From assembly GCF_029760895.1 (NCBI RefSeq), contig NZ_CP121679.1, positions 496,001 to 560,000 of the forward strand: 64,000 nucleotides of DNA. The letters are read 5' to 3'. Positions 1 to 7,495 of the stretch are shown here, one piece after another. The notes beneath the pieces were generated by a model that was given only the letters and a program-made list of their open reading frames with translations, made no database searches and was not told where the DNA came from. Every line of letters begins with the position of its first letter. The first letter of the stretch is position 1. The position numbers were made by a program, and so were the translations under genes. Source of the DNA: Ancylobacter sp. WKF20. GTDB taxonomy: Bacteria; Pseudomonadota; Alphaproteobacteria; Rhizobiales; Xanthobacteraceae.

Positions 1-397
1 AGGGGGAATCCGTCAGGCCATGCAGCAGCACGACGGCGCCCTTGGGCGTTCCCTCCGCCTCGAGCGTGTAGGAGCGGTTCCAGTCGCGGGCGAGGTGCGG
101 CGGGTAGACCACGCTGCCGCTGAAATAGCGGTTGGAGGGAATGCGCTCATCCTCCGGCAGCTTCTGCACCACCTCGCGCTCGACCTCGGCGAAGGCGCGT
201 TCTTCCGCCGCGAGATAGGCGGCCCAGTCGGCACCGTCGAGCTCGGCGATGCTCAGCTCATGCGGCACGAAGGTGTGCCACGGCTCCAGCGGCGCACCGC
301 TCTGCGCGTAATAGATGCGCGTGCCGAGGAAGGTGACGAACACCAGCACCACCGCCACGACCAGCAGCCGCAGGATCAGTCTCAGCTTGCGCAGCAT
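1..397 (-). CDS. Alpha/beta hydrolase, N-terminal part (runs off window start)
   Basis: The minus-strand reading frame opens at the ATG at 397-395 and stays open to the window edge, so about 132 N-terminal residues are visible. Residues 5-27 form one hydrophobic segment, which suggests a membrane anchor or uncleaved signal. The last visible residues (GAVVLLHGLTDSP) match the first beta strand and oxyanion-hole HGxT region of the serine alpha/beta hydrolase fold. The nucleophile elbow and catalytic triad lie outside the window, so substrate and activity cannot be judged. It lies just downstream of, and in the same direction as, the AI-2E family permease gene, with 13 bases between them, so the two are probably cotranscribed. 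Confidence 0.7.
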   Translation of the reverse strand, partial: MLRKLRLILRLLVVAVVLVFVTFLGTRIYYAQSGAPLEPWHTFVPHELSIAELDGADWAAYLAAEERAFAEVEREVVQKLPEDERIPSNRYFSGSVVYPPHLARDWNRSYTLEAEGTPKGAVVLLHGLTDSP

Positions 398-410
398 TGC
401 GGGGTCTCCG

Positions 411-1439
411 TCAGGTGGTGGCAGGCGGCTCGCCGGAGAGCAGGCGCGTCAGCCAGCGGCTGCTCTCATATTGCTCGCACAGCGTCAGGGCGGCGATCAC
501 CATGGGCACGCCGATGAAGGCGCCGGCGAGCCCCCACATGAACGCCCCGGCGAAGACCGCCAGCAGCACGATGAAGGGCGAGAGCGCGAGCGCCCGGCCG
601 GCGATGCGCGGCTCGATATAGCTGCCGGAGAGGAACTGGATGATGTTCATGCCGGCAAACACCGCCACCGCCATCTGCCAGGATTCGAACTGCGCCATGG
701 TGAACAGTGTCGGCATCAGCGTCGCCAGCAGCGGGCCGATGAAGGGAATGTAGTTGAGCACGAAGGCAATGACGCCCCAGGCGAGCGCGAGGTCGAGTCC
801 GGCAAAGGCGGCGAAGCCCCAGATGGCGAGGCCGGTGCACAGGCTCACCACGCTGCGCACGCCCATATAGCGGCGCAGCTTCGCGGCGGTCTGGGAGGCG
901 GCCGCGAGCAGGCGCCGCCCGTTCTCGCCGGCCTCACCGGCGGCGAGCTTGCGGGCGATGACATCAACCTCCAGCAGACCGAGCATGACGTAGATGCCGG
1001 TCACCACCGCGAAGCCGAGCATGCCGTTGACCCGCGCGGCGACGCTTTGCAGGAAGCGGATGAGCCAGCCAACATTGAAGGTTTCGACGATGCTGCCGGC
1101 GATGATGAGCCCGTGCCCCTCCAGCCAGCCGGCGGCCTCGGCATAGAGCGACTGGAAGCGGCCGGCATTGGCGATCAGCCATTGCGCCGCCTTGCCGAAG
1201 CCCCAGAGCGTCAGCGAGAACAGCCCGGCCAGCACGATCAGCGTGACGCCGAGGGTGAGGAACAGCGCCAGCAGATGCGGCATGTGGCGCTGAAGCCGCG
1301 CCTGTAGCGGCCAGACCAGCGCCATGATGAACAGGGCGAAGGCCACCGGAGCGATGAGATCGTCTCCGAGATAGACTGCTCCCGCGATCAGGATCGCGCA
1401 GGCGATCCCGACCAGTACGCTCAAGCCCCGCCCCATCAT
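411..1439 (-). CDS. AI-2E family transporter (PerM/YdiK-like membrane protein)
   Basis: This 342-residue polytopic protein has paired hydrophobic segments at the N-terminus, a soluble middle segment (about residues 90-150), and a C-terminal helix bundle. The C-terminal motif ending in GVPMVIAALTL is typical of the AI-2E exporter/PerM family. Members are eight-helix inner-membrane proteins, some exporting autoinducer-2 and others acting as Na+/H+ antiporters, so the family name does not establish quorum-signal export. The start is ATG at 1439. The alpha/beta hydrolase gene follows directly. Family assignment is confident; substrate is unknown. Confidence 0.85.
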   Translation of the reverse strand: MMGRGLSVLVGIACAILIAGAVYLGDDLIAPVAFALFIMALVWPLQARLQRHMPHLLALFLTLGVTLIVLAGLFSLTLWGFGKAAQWLIANAGRFQSLYAEAAGWLEGHGLIIAGSIVETFNVGWLIRFLQSVAARVNGMLGFAVVTGIYVMLGLLEVDVIARKLAAGEAGENGRRLLAAASQTAAKLRRYMGVRSVVSLCTGLAIWGFAAFAGLDLALAWGVIAFVLNYIPFIGPLLATLMPTLFTMAQFESWQMAVAVFAGMNIIQFLSGSYIEPRIAGRALALSPFIVLLAVFAGAFMWGLAGAFIGVPMVIAALTLCEQYESSRWLTRLLSGEPPATT

Positions 1440-1558
1440 GCCGCGTCGTCAACTCCCCAGACCCCGACACTGTGCCGGATAATCGTGCCGGGCGCCAACG
1501 ACAAAGCTTGCGCACAAACCGGTGGGGTCGCGCGCCTTGATGGGCCGTGGTACGAAAC

Positions 1559-1609
1559 TAGATCACTGATCTAAAAACATTTTTGTCGGTATTGTGCTGC
1601 AATACAATA
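1559..1609. promoter_or_regulatory. Two dyads in the AT-rich promoter region of the F420 operon
   Basis: TAGATCA-C-TGATCTA at 1559-1573 is a perfect 15-bp palindrome. TATTGT at 1590-1595 and ACAATA at 1604-1609 form a second inverted repeat. Both lie in a locally AT-rich stretch 38-88 bases upstream of the fgd start, in otherwise G+C-rich DNA. They are plausible operators for whatever controls the F420 operon; the cognate regulator is unknown. Confidence 0.45.
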
Positions 1610-1646
1610 TCACTCTATCATTCCCCGTCCTAAGGGAGGCGGCACG

Positions 1647-2648
1647 GTGCTCAGGCTTGGCTACAAGGCGTCGGCGGAACAGTTCGACTCGCGCACATTG
1701 TTGAATTTCGCGGTGGAGGCGGAAGCCTGCGGCTTCGATTCCGTCTTCGTCAGCGATCATTTCCAGCCCTGGCGCCACACCGGCGGCCATGCCCCGGCGG
1801 CCTTTCCGTGGATGGGCGCGGTGGGCGCCTCCACCTCGCGCATCCTCATGGGCACCAGCGTGCTCACTCCCACCTTCCGCCATCACCCCTCCATGGTGGC
1901 GCAGGCCTTCGGCACGCTCGGCCAGCTTTTTCCCGGCCGCGTCATCCTCGGCGTCGGCTCGGGCGAGTCGCTGAACGAGGTGCCGGCCACCGGCGCGCCC
2001 TGGCCGGAGATGAAGGAGCGCTTCGCCCGGCTGCGCGAGGCGGTGCGGCTCATCAAGGAGCTGTGGAGCGGCGAGCGCGTCAGCTTCGAGGGCGAGTTCT
2101 ACCGTACCGAGCGCGCCACCATCTATGACCGGCCGGAAGTGCCCGTCCCGATCTATGTCGCAGGCGCCGGGCCGATGGTGGCGAAGTTCGCCGGCCGCGT
2201 CGGCGACGGCTTCATCTGCACCTCGGGCAAGGCGTGGGATCTCTATTCCGAAACCCTGCTGCCCAACGTCGCCGCCGGCCTTGAAGCGGCGGGCCGCTCG
2301 GGCGAGGGTTATCAGCGGATGATCGAGATGAAGGTCTCCTTCGACACCGACAAGGCCCGCGCCTTGCAGGACACCCGCCACTGGGCGGCGCTCGGCCTGT
2401 CGCCGGAGGAGAAGATGAGCACGGAAGACCCGCTGGAGATGGAAAAGCTCGCCGACGCCCTGCCGCTGGAGCGGGCGGCGAAGCGCTGGATCGTCTCCGA
2501 CGACCCGGAGGAGCATGTGGCGCGCATCCGCCCCTATCTCGATCTCGGATTTAATCACCTCGTCTTCCACGCGCCGGGCGAGGACCAGTCGCGCTTTCTG
2601 CGGCTGTATGCCCGCGAGGTGCTGCCGCGCCTGCGCGCCCTCGCCTGA
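1647..2648 (+). CDS. fgd: F420-dependent glucose-6-phosphate dehydrogenase (Fgd), luciferase-like fold
   Basis: The 333-residue protein would oxidise glucose-6-phosphate to 6-phosphogluconolactone and reduce coenzyme F420, making it the cell's likely F420H2 source. The motif [15 protein letters not shown] places Asp37, His38 and Trp42 where the mycobacterial enzyme has its catalytic Asp39, His40 and Trp44. Glu107, in GVGSGE, matches the general acid Glu109. The length is typical of the family. I chose GTG 1647 because AGGGAGG at 1633-1639 is well spaced from it and the first residues align with known family N-termini. It leads a four-gene F420 operon, with cofE beginning six bases after its stop. 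Related F420-dependent sugar-phosphate or hydroxy-acid dehydrogenases are possible, but the full set of catalytic residues favours Fgd. Confidence 0.85.
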   Translation: MLRLGYKASAEQFDSRTLLNFAVEAEACGFDSVFVSDHFQPWRHTGGHAPAAFPWMGAVGASTSRILMGTSVLTPTFRHHPSMVAQAFGTLGQLFPGRVILGVGSGESLNEVPATGAPWPEMKERFARLREAVRLIKELWSGERVSFEGEFYRTERATIYDRPEVPVPIYVAGAGPMVAKFAGRVGDGFICTSGKAWDLYSETLLPNVAAGLEAAGRSGEGYQRMIEMKVSFDTDKARALQDTRHWAALGLSPEEKMSTEDPLEMEKLADALPLERAAKRWIVSDDPEEHVARIRPYLDLGFNHLVFHAPGEDQSRFLRLYAREVLPRLRALA

Positions 2649-2654
2649 GGCCTC

Positions 2655-3407
2655 ATGGCGGCGGGCGTCCATCTCATCGCACTGGAAGGCCTGCCGCTGA
2701 TCCAGCCGGGCGACGATCTCGGCGGGCTGCTCGCCGCATCGCTTGAGCGTAGCGGCCTCGCGCTTGGCGATGGCGACGTGCTGGTGCTTGCGCAGAAGAT
2801 CGTCTCCAAGGCCGAGGGGCGCCTCGTTCGCCTTGCCGACGTCGCCCCCTCTTCGGAGGCGCGGCGGGTGGCGGCGGAGGTGCGCAAGGATCCCGCGCTG
2901 GTCGAGCTCATCCTGTCGGAGAGCCGGCGCATCGTCCGTGCCCGGCCGCATGTGCTGATCGTCGAGCACCGGCTCGGGCTGATCATGGCCAATGCCGGCA
3001 TCGACCAGTCCAATGTCGCGGAAGGCTACGCGCTGCTGCTGCCGGAAGACCCGGACGCCAGCGCCGCCCGCCTGCGCGCCCGCCTCGCGCCGGAGGGAGG
3101 GCGCGTCGGGGTCGTCGTCAATGACAGTTTCGGCCGTCCCTGGCGGCGCGGCACCACCGGTGTCGCCATCGGCGCGGCCGGCCTGCCGGCGCTGGTCGAC
3201 CGGCGCGGCGAGGCGGACCTGTATGGGCGCCCGTTGCAGGTGACGATGATCGCCTTCGCCGACGAAATCGCCGCCAGCGCCTCGCTGCTCATGGGCCCCG
3301 CCGCCGAGGCCCGCCCCGCCGTGCTGCTGCGCGGGCTGGACTGGCGCGCGGCGGAGAACCCCGCCGCCCATCTCATCCGCCCCGAGAGCGAGGATCTCTT
3401 CCGATGA
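2655..3407 (+). CDS. cofE: Coenzyme F420-0:L-glutamate ligase (CofE; FbiB N-terminal domain type)
   Basis: CofE adds gamma-linked L-glutamate residues to F420-0 using GTP. The 250-residue protein carries the family landmarks: VLAQKIVSKAEGR near residue 45, an SxRIVR segment near residue 95, the VxxNAGIDQSN motif near residue 120, and NDSFGRPWRRGTTGVAIG near residue 155. It stands alone, like archaeal CofE, and lacks the nitroreductase-like C-terminal domain of actinobacterial FbiB that reduces dehydro-F420-0. It starts at ATG 2655, six bases after fgd, and its last codon overlaps the cofD start (ATGA), which indicates translational coupling. Identification is firm; tail length cannot be predicted. 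Confidence 0.9.
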   Translation: MAAGVHLIALEGLPLIQPGDDLGGLLAASLERSGLALGDGDVLVLAQKIVSKAEGRLVRLADVAPSSEARRVAAEVRKDPALVELILSESRRIVRARPHVLIVEHRLGLIMANAGIDQSNVAEGYALLLPEDPDASAARLRARLAPEGGRVGVVVNDSFGRPWRRGTTGVAIGAAGLPALVDRRGEADLYGRPLQVTMIAFADEIAASASLLMGPAAEARPAVLLRGLDWRAAENPAAHLIRPESEDLFR

Positions 3408-4351
3408 CGGACGCTTTTGCCGGCAAGGTTGTCGCGCTCTCCGGCGGTATAGGCGGGGCGAAGCTCACTTTGGGGCTCGACCGTGTGCTGGCGCCCGGCC
3501 AGCTCACCGTGATCGCCAATACGGGCGATGATTTCCGCCATCTCGGCCTGCATGTCTCGCCCGACATCGACACGCTGCTCTACACGCTCGCCGGGCTCGA
3601 CGATCCCGTGCGCGGCTGGGGTCGGCGCGACGAGACCTGGACCTTCATGGCGGCGCTGGAACAGCTCGGCGGCGAAACCTGGTTCAGGCTCGGCGATGGC
3701 GACCTCGCGGTGCATGTCGAGCGCACCCGCCGGCTCGCCGCGGGTGCGACGCTGTCCGAGGTGACGGACGACCTGCGCCGCACGCTGGGCATCGGCTCGG
3801 CCATCATCCCGATGAGTGACGCGCCGGTGCGCACGCAGGTCGAGACCGATGAGGGCTGGTACGACTTCCAGCATTATTTCGTCTGCCACCAATGCCGCCC
3901 GCGCGTGGTGGGGCTCGAATTCGCCGGCGCGCCCGCCGCCACGCTCGCCCCGGCGGCGGAGGCGGCGCTGGCGGACCCGGAACTCGCCGCCATCGTCATC
4001 TGCCCGTCCAACCCCTATCTCAGCGTCGATCCCATCCTCGCCGTGCCGGGCCTGCGCGCCGCCATCGGCGCCTGCCGCGTGCCGGTGATCGCGGTCTCGC
4101 CGATCATCGCCGGGCAGGCGGTGAAGGGGCCGACCGCCAAGATGATGACGGAGCTCGGCCTCGTGCCCTCCGCCGCCACGGTCGCTGCCCATTATGACGG
4201 GCTGATCGACGTCTTCATCGTCGACGAGGCCGATTCGGGGCTTGAGGTGCCCGGCCTTTCCGTGGTCAGCGCGCCGACGCTGATGCGCAGCCTCGATGAT
4301 AAAATCGCGCTCGCCCGCCATGTGCTGGCGCAGGCGCGGCCCGGCGCATGA
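3404..4351 (+). CDS. cofD: 2-phospho-L-lactate transferase (CofD/FbiA)
   Basis: CofD moves the phosphoester group from the GDP- or GTP-linked intermediate made by CofC onto the riboflavin-like precursor Fo, giving F420-0 or its dehydro or 3-phosphoglycerate analogue. The 315-residue protein starts with the Rossmann-like [14 protein letters not shown] motif and continues with [19 protein letters not shown], both diagnostic of CofD. A later [14 protein letters not shown] segment is also typical. It overlaps cofE at its start and cofC at its end by four bases each, so the three genes are one translationally coupled unit. Which donor it uses (phosphoenolpyruvate, 2-phospholactate or 3-phosphoglycerate) cannot be read from the sequence. 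Confidence 0.9.
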   Translation: MTDAFAGKVVALSGGIGGAKLTLGLDRVLAPGQLTVIANTGDDFRHLGLHVSPDIDTLLYTLAGLDDPVRGWGRRDETWTFMAALEQLGGETWFRLGDGDLAVHVERTRRLAAGATLSEVTDDLRRTLGIGSAIIPMSDAPVRTQVETDEGWYDFQHYFVCHQCRPRVVGLEFAGAPAATLAPAAEAALADPELAAIVICPSNPYLSVDPILAVPGLRAAIGACRVPVIAVSPIIAGQAVKGPTAKMMTELGLVPSAATVAAHYDGLIDVFIVDEADSGLEVPGLSVVSAPTLMRSLDDKIALARHVLAQARPGA

Positions 4352-5043
4352 GTGCCCCCGCGACATTGCGCGCGGTGGATGACCTCGTCGCGGTCGTGCC
4401 GGTGAAGACATTCGCCCTCGCCAAGCAGCGCCTTGGCCGCACCCTGCTGCCGGCGCAGCGCGAGGCGCTGGCCCGCGCCATGCTGTGCGACGTGCTGGAG
4501 GCGCTGACGGGCGCCAAGGGTCTCTCCACTATCGTCGTCGTCACCGCCGATCCGCAGGCCGGTGCGCTGGCAGAGGCGTATGGCGCGCGTCTGCTGTCCG
4601 AGCCGCGCGTGCGCGGGCTGAACCCGGCGGTGACGGAAGCCGCCGCCCGGCTGGCGGCGCAGCGGCGCGGGGGCATGCTTGTCCTGCCCTCCGACATTCC
4701 CGGCCTCAGCGCGGCGGAGATCGACCGGCTGGTCGCGGCCCACCCGCCGGGGCGGGCGGTCAGCCTCGTCCCCGCCCATGATGGCGTCGGCACCAACGCG
4801 TTGCTGGTGACCCCGCCGGACGCCATGCCCTTCTCCTTCGGCCCGCGAAGCTTCGCCCTGCATCAGGCCAATGCGGGGGAGGCGGGCCTGACCTTGCGCC
4901 GCCACGCCCCGGCGGATTTTCCCGGCCTCGCGCGCGACATCGACCAGCCCGCCGACCTCGCCGCCCTCGCGGCGCTGCCGCCCGGCGCCCATACGCGCCG
5001 CCTGCTGGCGCGGGAAGATTTCGCGCGCCCCGTCGCGCTGTAG
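4348..5043 (+). CDS. cofC: Phospholactate/phosphoenolpyruvate guanylyltransferase (CofC/FbiD)
   Basis: CofC activates a phosphorylated three-carbon acid with GTP to give the donor for CofD. The 231-residue protein has the nucleotidyltransferase opening VAVVPVKTFALAKQRLG, the VLPSDIPGLS segment carrying the metal-binding aspartate, and GVGTNALLVTPP further on, all typical of CofC. It overlaps the cofD stop by four bases and is the last gene of the fgd-cofE-cofD-cofC operon. A gap with inverted repeats separates it from the following ABC transporter operon. Substrate choice among 2-phospholactate, phosphoenolpyruvate and 3-phosphoglycerate is undetermined. Confidence 0.88.
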   Translation: MSAPATLRAVDDLVAVVPVKTFALAKQRLGRTLLPAQREALARAMLCDVLEALTGAKGLSTIVVVTADPQAGALAEAYGARLLSEPRVRGLNPAVTEAAARLAAQRRGGMLVLPSDIPGLSAAEIDRLVAAHPPGRAVSLVPAHDGVGTNALLVTPPDAMPFSFGPRSFALHQANAGEAGLTLRRHAPADFPGLARDIDQPADLAALAALPPGAHTRRLLAREDFARPVAL

Positions 5044-5080
5044 ATCTGCCCGTGGCGCGAAAGGCGGCAGGGGGCATGAG

Positions 5081-5114
5081 GGCGCTGCTTTTCTGGGCAT
5101 AATTATCCAGCGCC
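5081..5114. terminator. Stem-loop after cofC
   Basis: GGCGCTG (5081-5087) pairs with CAGCGCC (5108-5114) across a 20-base loop that contains an inner CTGG/CCAG pair. It lies 38 bases after the cofC stop and could end the F420 operon transcript. There is no clean U-run, so an operator role is equally possible. Confidence 0.35.
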
Positions 5115-5139
5115 AAAGGGAGATCGGCTCTTGTTATCC

Positions 5140-5163
5140 AGTGTGCTGCAACACCAGCACACT
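5140..5163. promoter_or_regulatory. Perfect 9-bp dyad upstream of the sugar ABC transporter operon
   Basis: AGTGTGCTG (5140-5148) and CAGCACACT (5155-5163) form a perfect inverted repeat with a six-base spacer, ending 50 bases before the first ATPase start. Size and position suit an operator for a LacI-, GntR- or DeoR-type sugar regulator. No such regulator gene is adjacent. Confidence 0.45.
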
Positions 5164-5213
5164 TGGCACGGAGATTGAATTGACCTTCCGGTATCGCCGT
5201 TGCGGAGTGCCGG

Positions 5214-6311
5214 ATGTCGTCAATCGCTTTCGTGTCGGTCTTCAAGCGTTACGGAGAGGTGGAGGCGGTGAGCCGGCTCGACCTCGCCTGCGCGGCCGGC
5301 GAAATGCTCGCGCTGCTCGGCCCCTCCGGCTGCGGCAAGAGCACCACGCTGAAAATGGCGGCCGGCATCGAGAGCGTGTCGTCTGGCGAGATCTATTTCG
5401 GCGAGCGCCCGGTGTCCCGCCTCGCGCCGGGCGAGCGCAACATCGCCATGGTGTTCGAGGATTACGCGCTCTATCCGAACATGACGGTGTGGGAGAATGT
5501 TGCCTTCCCGCTGAAGGTGCGCGGCATCTCCGGCCAGCCGGCGGCCGAGCGCATCGGCGAGGTGCTCCAGCTTCTCGGCCTCAGGCAGATGGCCGACCAG
5601 CCGGTGCGCGGGCTTTCCGGCGGCGCCATGCAGCGCGTCTCCATCGGCCGGGCTCTGGTGCGCGACCCTGACGTCATCCTGTTCGACGAGCCGCTGTCGC
5701 ATCTCGACGCCGACCAGAAGGTGCAGCTGCGCGCCGAGATCAAGCGGCTGCAGAAGCTGCGGCAGGTCACTTCAATCCTCGTCACCCATGACCAGACCGA
5801 GGCCATCGCCATGGCCGACCGCGTGGCGGTGATGAACCATGGCGTGCTCCAGCAGGTCGGCCCGCCGCAGGAGCTTTACGAGCGCCCGGCCAATCTCTTC
5901 GTCGCCAACTTCATCGGCGAGCCGCCGATGAACCTGATGAGCGCCGAATTCGCCGAGGGCGGCCGTGTCATGGGCGCCGGCTGGGCGGCGACGCTCGATG
6001 CCGCCCGCCTGCCGGCGGTTGCCGGGGAGGGCGCCATCATCGCCGGCATCCGCCCGGAGAACATCGCACTGCGCGCGCCCGACCTGCCCGGCGAGGCGCG
6101 CGGGCGCATCATCTACCGCGAGCCGCGCGGCGATGCCGACGTGCTCACCGTGGCGCTGGAGAGCGAGAACGGTCCCGGCGGCACGCTGATCGCCGAGATC
6201 GCCGGCCCGGCCCCCTGGCGGGCGGGCGACCGGGTGACGCTCGGCATCGACGTGGCCCGGCTGCTGATCTTCGACGCCGCCAGCGGGCGCAACCGGGAGG
6301 CGCTGTCATGA
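5214..6311 (+). CDS. Sugar ABC transporter ATP-binding protein (CUT1/UgpC-like), first of a pair
   Basis: The 365-residue cytoplasmic ATPase has Walker A GPSGCGKST at residues 36-44, signature LSGG at 134-137, Walker B VILFDEP at 154-160, and the H-loop histidine at 192. A C-terminal TOBE/MalK regulatory region follows from about residue 230. The Q-loop position is glutamate (Glu82 in MVFEDYALYP) where most family members have glutamine. ATG 5214 follows GCGGAGTG at good spacing. The gene overlaps the next ATPase by four bases. Together with the second ATPase, the binding protein and two permeases it forms one carbohydrate uptake system. The substrate is unknown; the operon's dehydrogenase and amidase genes suggest a polyol, sugar or sugar-acid derivative. 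Confidence 0.88.
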   Translation: MSSIAFVSVFKRYGEVEAVSRLDLACAAGEMLALLGPSGCGKSTTLKMAAGIESVSSGEIYFGERPVSRLAPGERNIAMVFEDYALYPNMTVWENVAFPLKVRGISGQPAAERIGEVLQLLGLRQMADQPVRGLSGGAMQRVSIGRALVRDPDVILFDEPLSHLDADQKVQLRAEIKRLQKLRQVTSILVTHDQTEAIAMADRVAVMNHGVLQQVGPPQELYERPANLFVANFIGEPPMNLMSAEFAEGGRVMGAGWAATLDAARLPAVAGEGAIIAGIRPENIALRAPDLPGEARGRIIYREPRGDADVLTVALESENGPGGTLIAEIAGPAPWRAGDRVTLGIDVARLLIFDAASGRNREALS

Positions 6312-7456
6312 GCCCGGCTCCCCAGATGGGCCTTGCCGCGCGCGGCATCTTCAAGAGCTTCGCCAAGGGTAAAGCCGAGGTCATTACCGCCCTTGGTGGC
6401 CTCGACATCGAGATCGCGCCGGGCGAACTGCTCGCCATCACCGGCCCTTCGGGCGCCGGTAAATCCACCTTCTGCCGCATCCTCGCCGGGCTGGAACGCC
6501 CGGACGCGGGGAGCGTCACGCTCGCCGGGCGCAACCTCGCCGGCATTCCCCCGCAGCAGCGCCGGGTGGCGCTGATGTTCGAATCCTACGCGCTCTATCC
6601 GCACCTCACCGTGCGCGACAACGCGCTCTCGCCCTTGCAGGCGCCGGGCGGCCGTCTCGACACGGCCGAGGCCAACAAGCGCGTCGACGAGGTGCTGGAG
6701 CTCCTGGAAATCCGCCATCTCGGCGCGCGCCTGCCGGGTGCTCTCTCCGGCGGGCAGAAGCAGCGCGTCGCGCTGGCCCGCGCGCTGGTGCAGCAGCCGG
6801 ACCTGCTCATCCTCGACGAGCCGATCTCCCATCTCGACGCCAAGCTGCGCCACAAGCTGCGCGGGGAAATCCGCCGCCGCCTCGCCTCGCAGACCTCGCC
6901 CAGCCTGTGGGCGACGCCGGACGGCATGGAGGCGCTGTCGGTCGGTGACCGGGTGGTGGTGATGGACCAGGGCCGCGTCGAGCAGGTCGGCACGCCCGAG
7001 GAAATCTGGCAGCGCCCGGCCAGCGCCCGCGTCGCCCGGCTGCTCGGCGACCCGCCAATGAACCTGATCGACGGCGAACTGGTCCACGAGGCCGGCGCGC
7101 TGGTCTTCCGGCGCCGCGACCTCACCGTGCCGCTCACCGGCGCGCTGGCTGGCGCGGCGCAGAAGGCGGCCTCGTCCGCCGTCATTCTCGGCGTGCGCCC
7201 GGACGATGTCGGCGTCGTCCCGGAGGGGGCGGCCGACACGGCGGTGGCCGAGATCTATTCAAACGAACCTTTCGGCAAGCACGCCATCGTCACGCTCGAC
7301 CTCGGCGCGCTGCTCGCCAAGGCCAAGACGAGCATGGCGAACGCCGCCGCGCTCGGCGCGGATGCGGGCATCGGCCGGAAGGTGGGACTGGTTTTGCCGT
7401 GGGAGGGCCTCGCGCTCTTCGACGGGACGACGGGGCGCGCGCTGCCCGGCACCTGA
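6308..7456 (+). CDS. Sugar ABC transporter ATP-binding protein with degenerate H-loop, second of a pair
   Basis: The 382-residue ATPase has Walker A GPSGAGKST at residues 46-54, signature LSGGQ at 146-150, and Walker B LLILDEP at 166-172. Two catalytic switch positions are changed. The Q-loop is glutamate (Glu92 in MFESYALYP), and the H-loop reads WATPDGMEA, so proline 204 replaces the usual histidine. This suggests a heterodimeric transporter with one impaired ATP site, paired with the upstream ATPase, which keeps its H-loop histidine. A C-terminal MalK-like regulatory domain is present. The ATG overlaps the upstream stop, and the solute-binding protein gene follows after 39 bases. Confidence 0.87.
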   Translation: MSPAPQMGLAARGIFKSFAKGKAEVITALGGLDIEIAPGELLAITGPSGAGKSTFCRILAGLERPDAGSVTLAGRNLAGIPPQQRRVALMFESYALYPHLTVRDNALSPLQAPGGRLDTAEANKRVDEVLELLEIRHLGARLPGALSGGQKQRVALARALVQQPDLLILDEPISHLDAKLRHKLRGEIRRRLASQTSPSLWATPDGMEALSVGDRVVVMDQGRVEQVGTPEEIWQRPASARVARLLGDPPMNLIDGELVHEAGALVFRRRDLTVPLTGALAGAAQKAASSAVILGVRPDDVGVVPEGAADTAVAEIYSNEPFGKHAIVTLDLGALLAKAKTSMANAAALGADAGIGRKVGLVLPWEGLALFDGTTGRALPGT

Positions 7457-7495
7457 ACGAGCCGCTGAGATACGACCAACCAGAGGGAAAGTGCG

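Noticed and set aside
1563-3371. Long open frame on the minus strand opposite fgd and cofE
   Set aside because: It encodes His/Arg/Gly-rich low-complexity sequence typical of antisense frames in G+C-rich DNA. The plus-strand genes have clear family motifs and ribosome sites.
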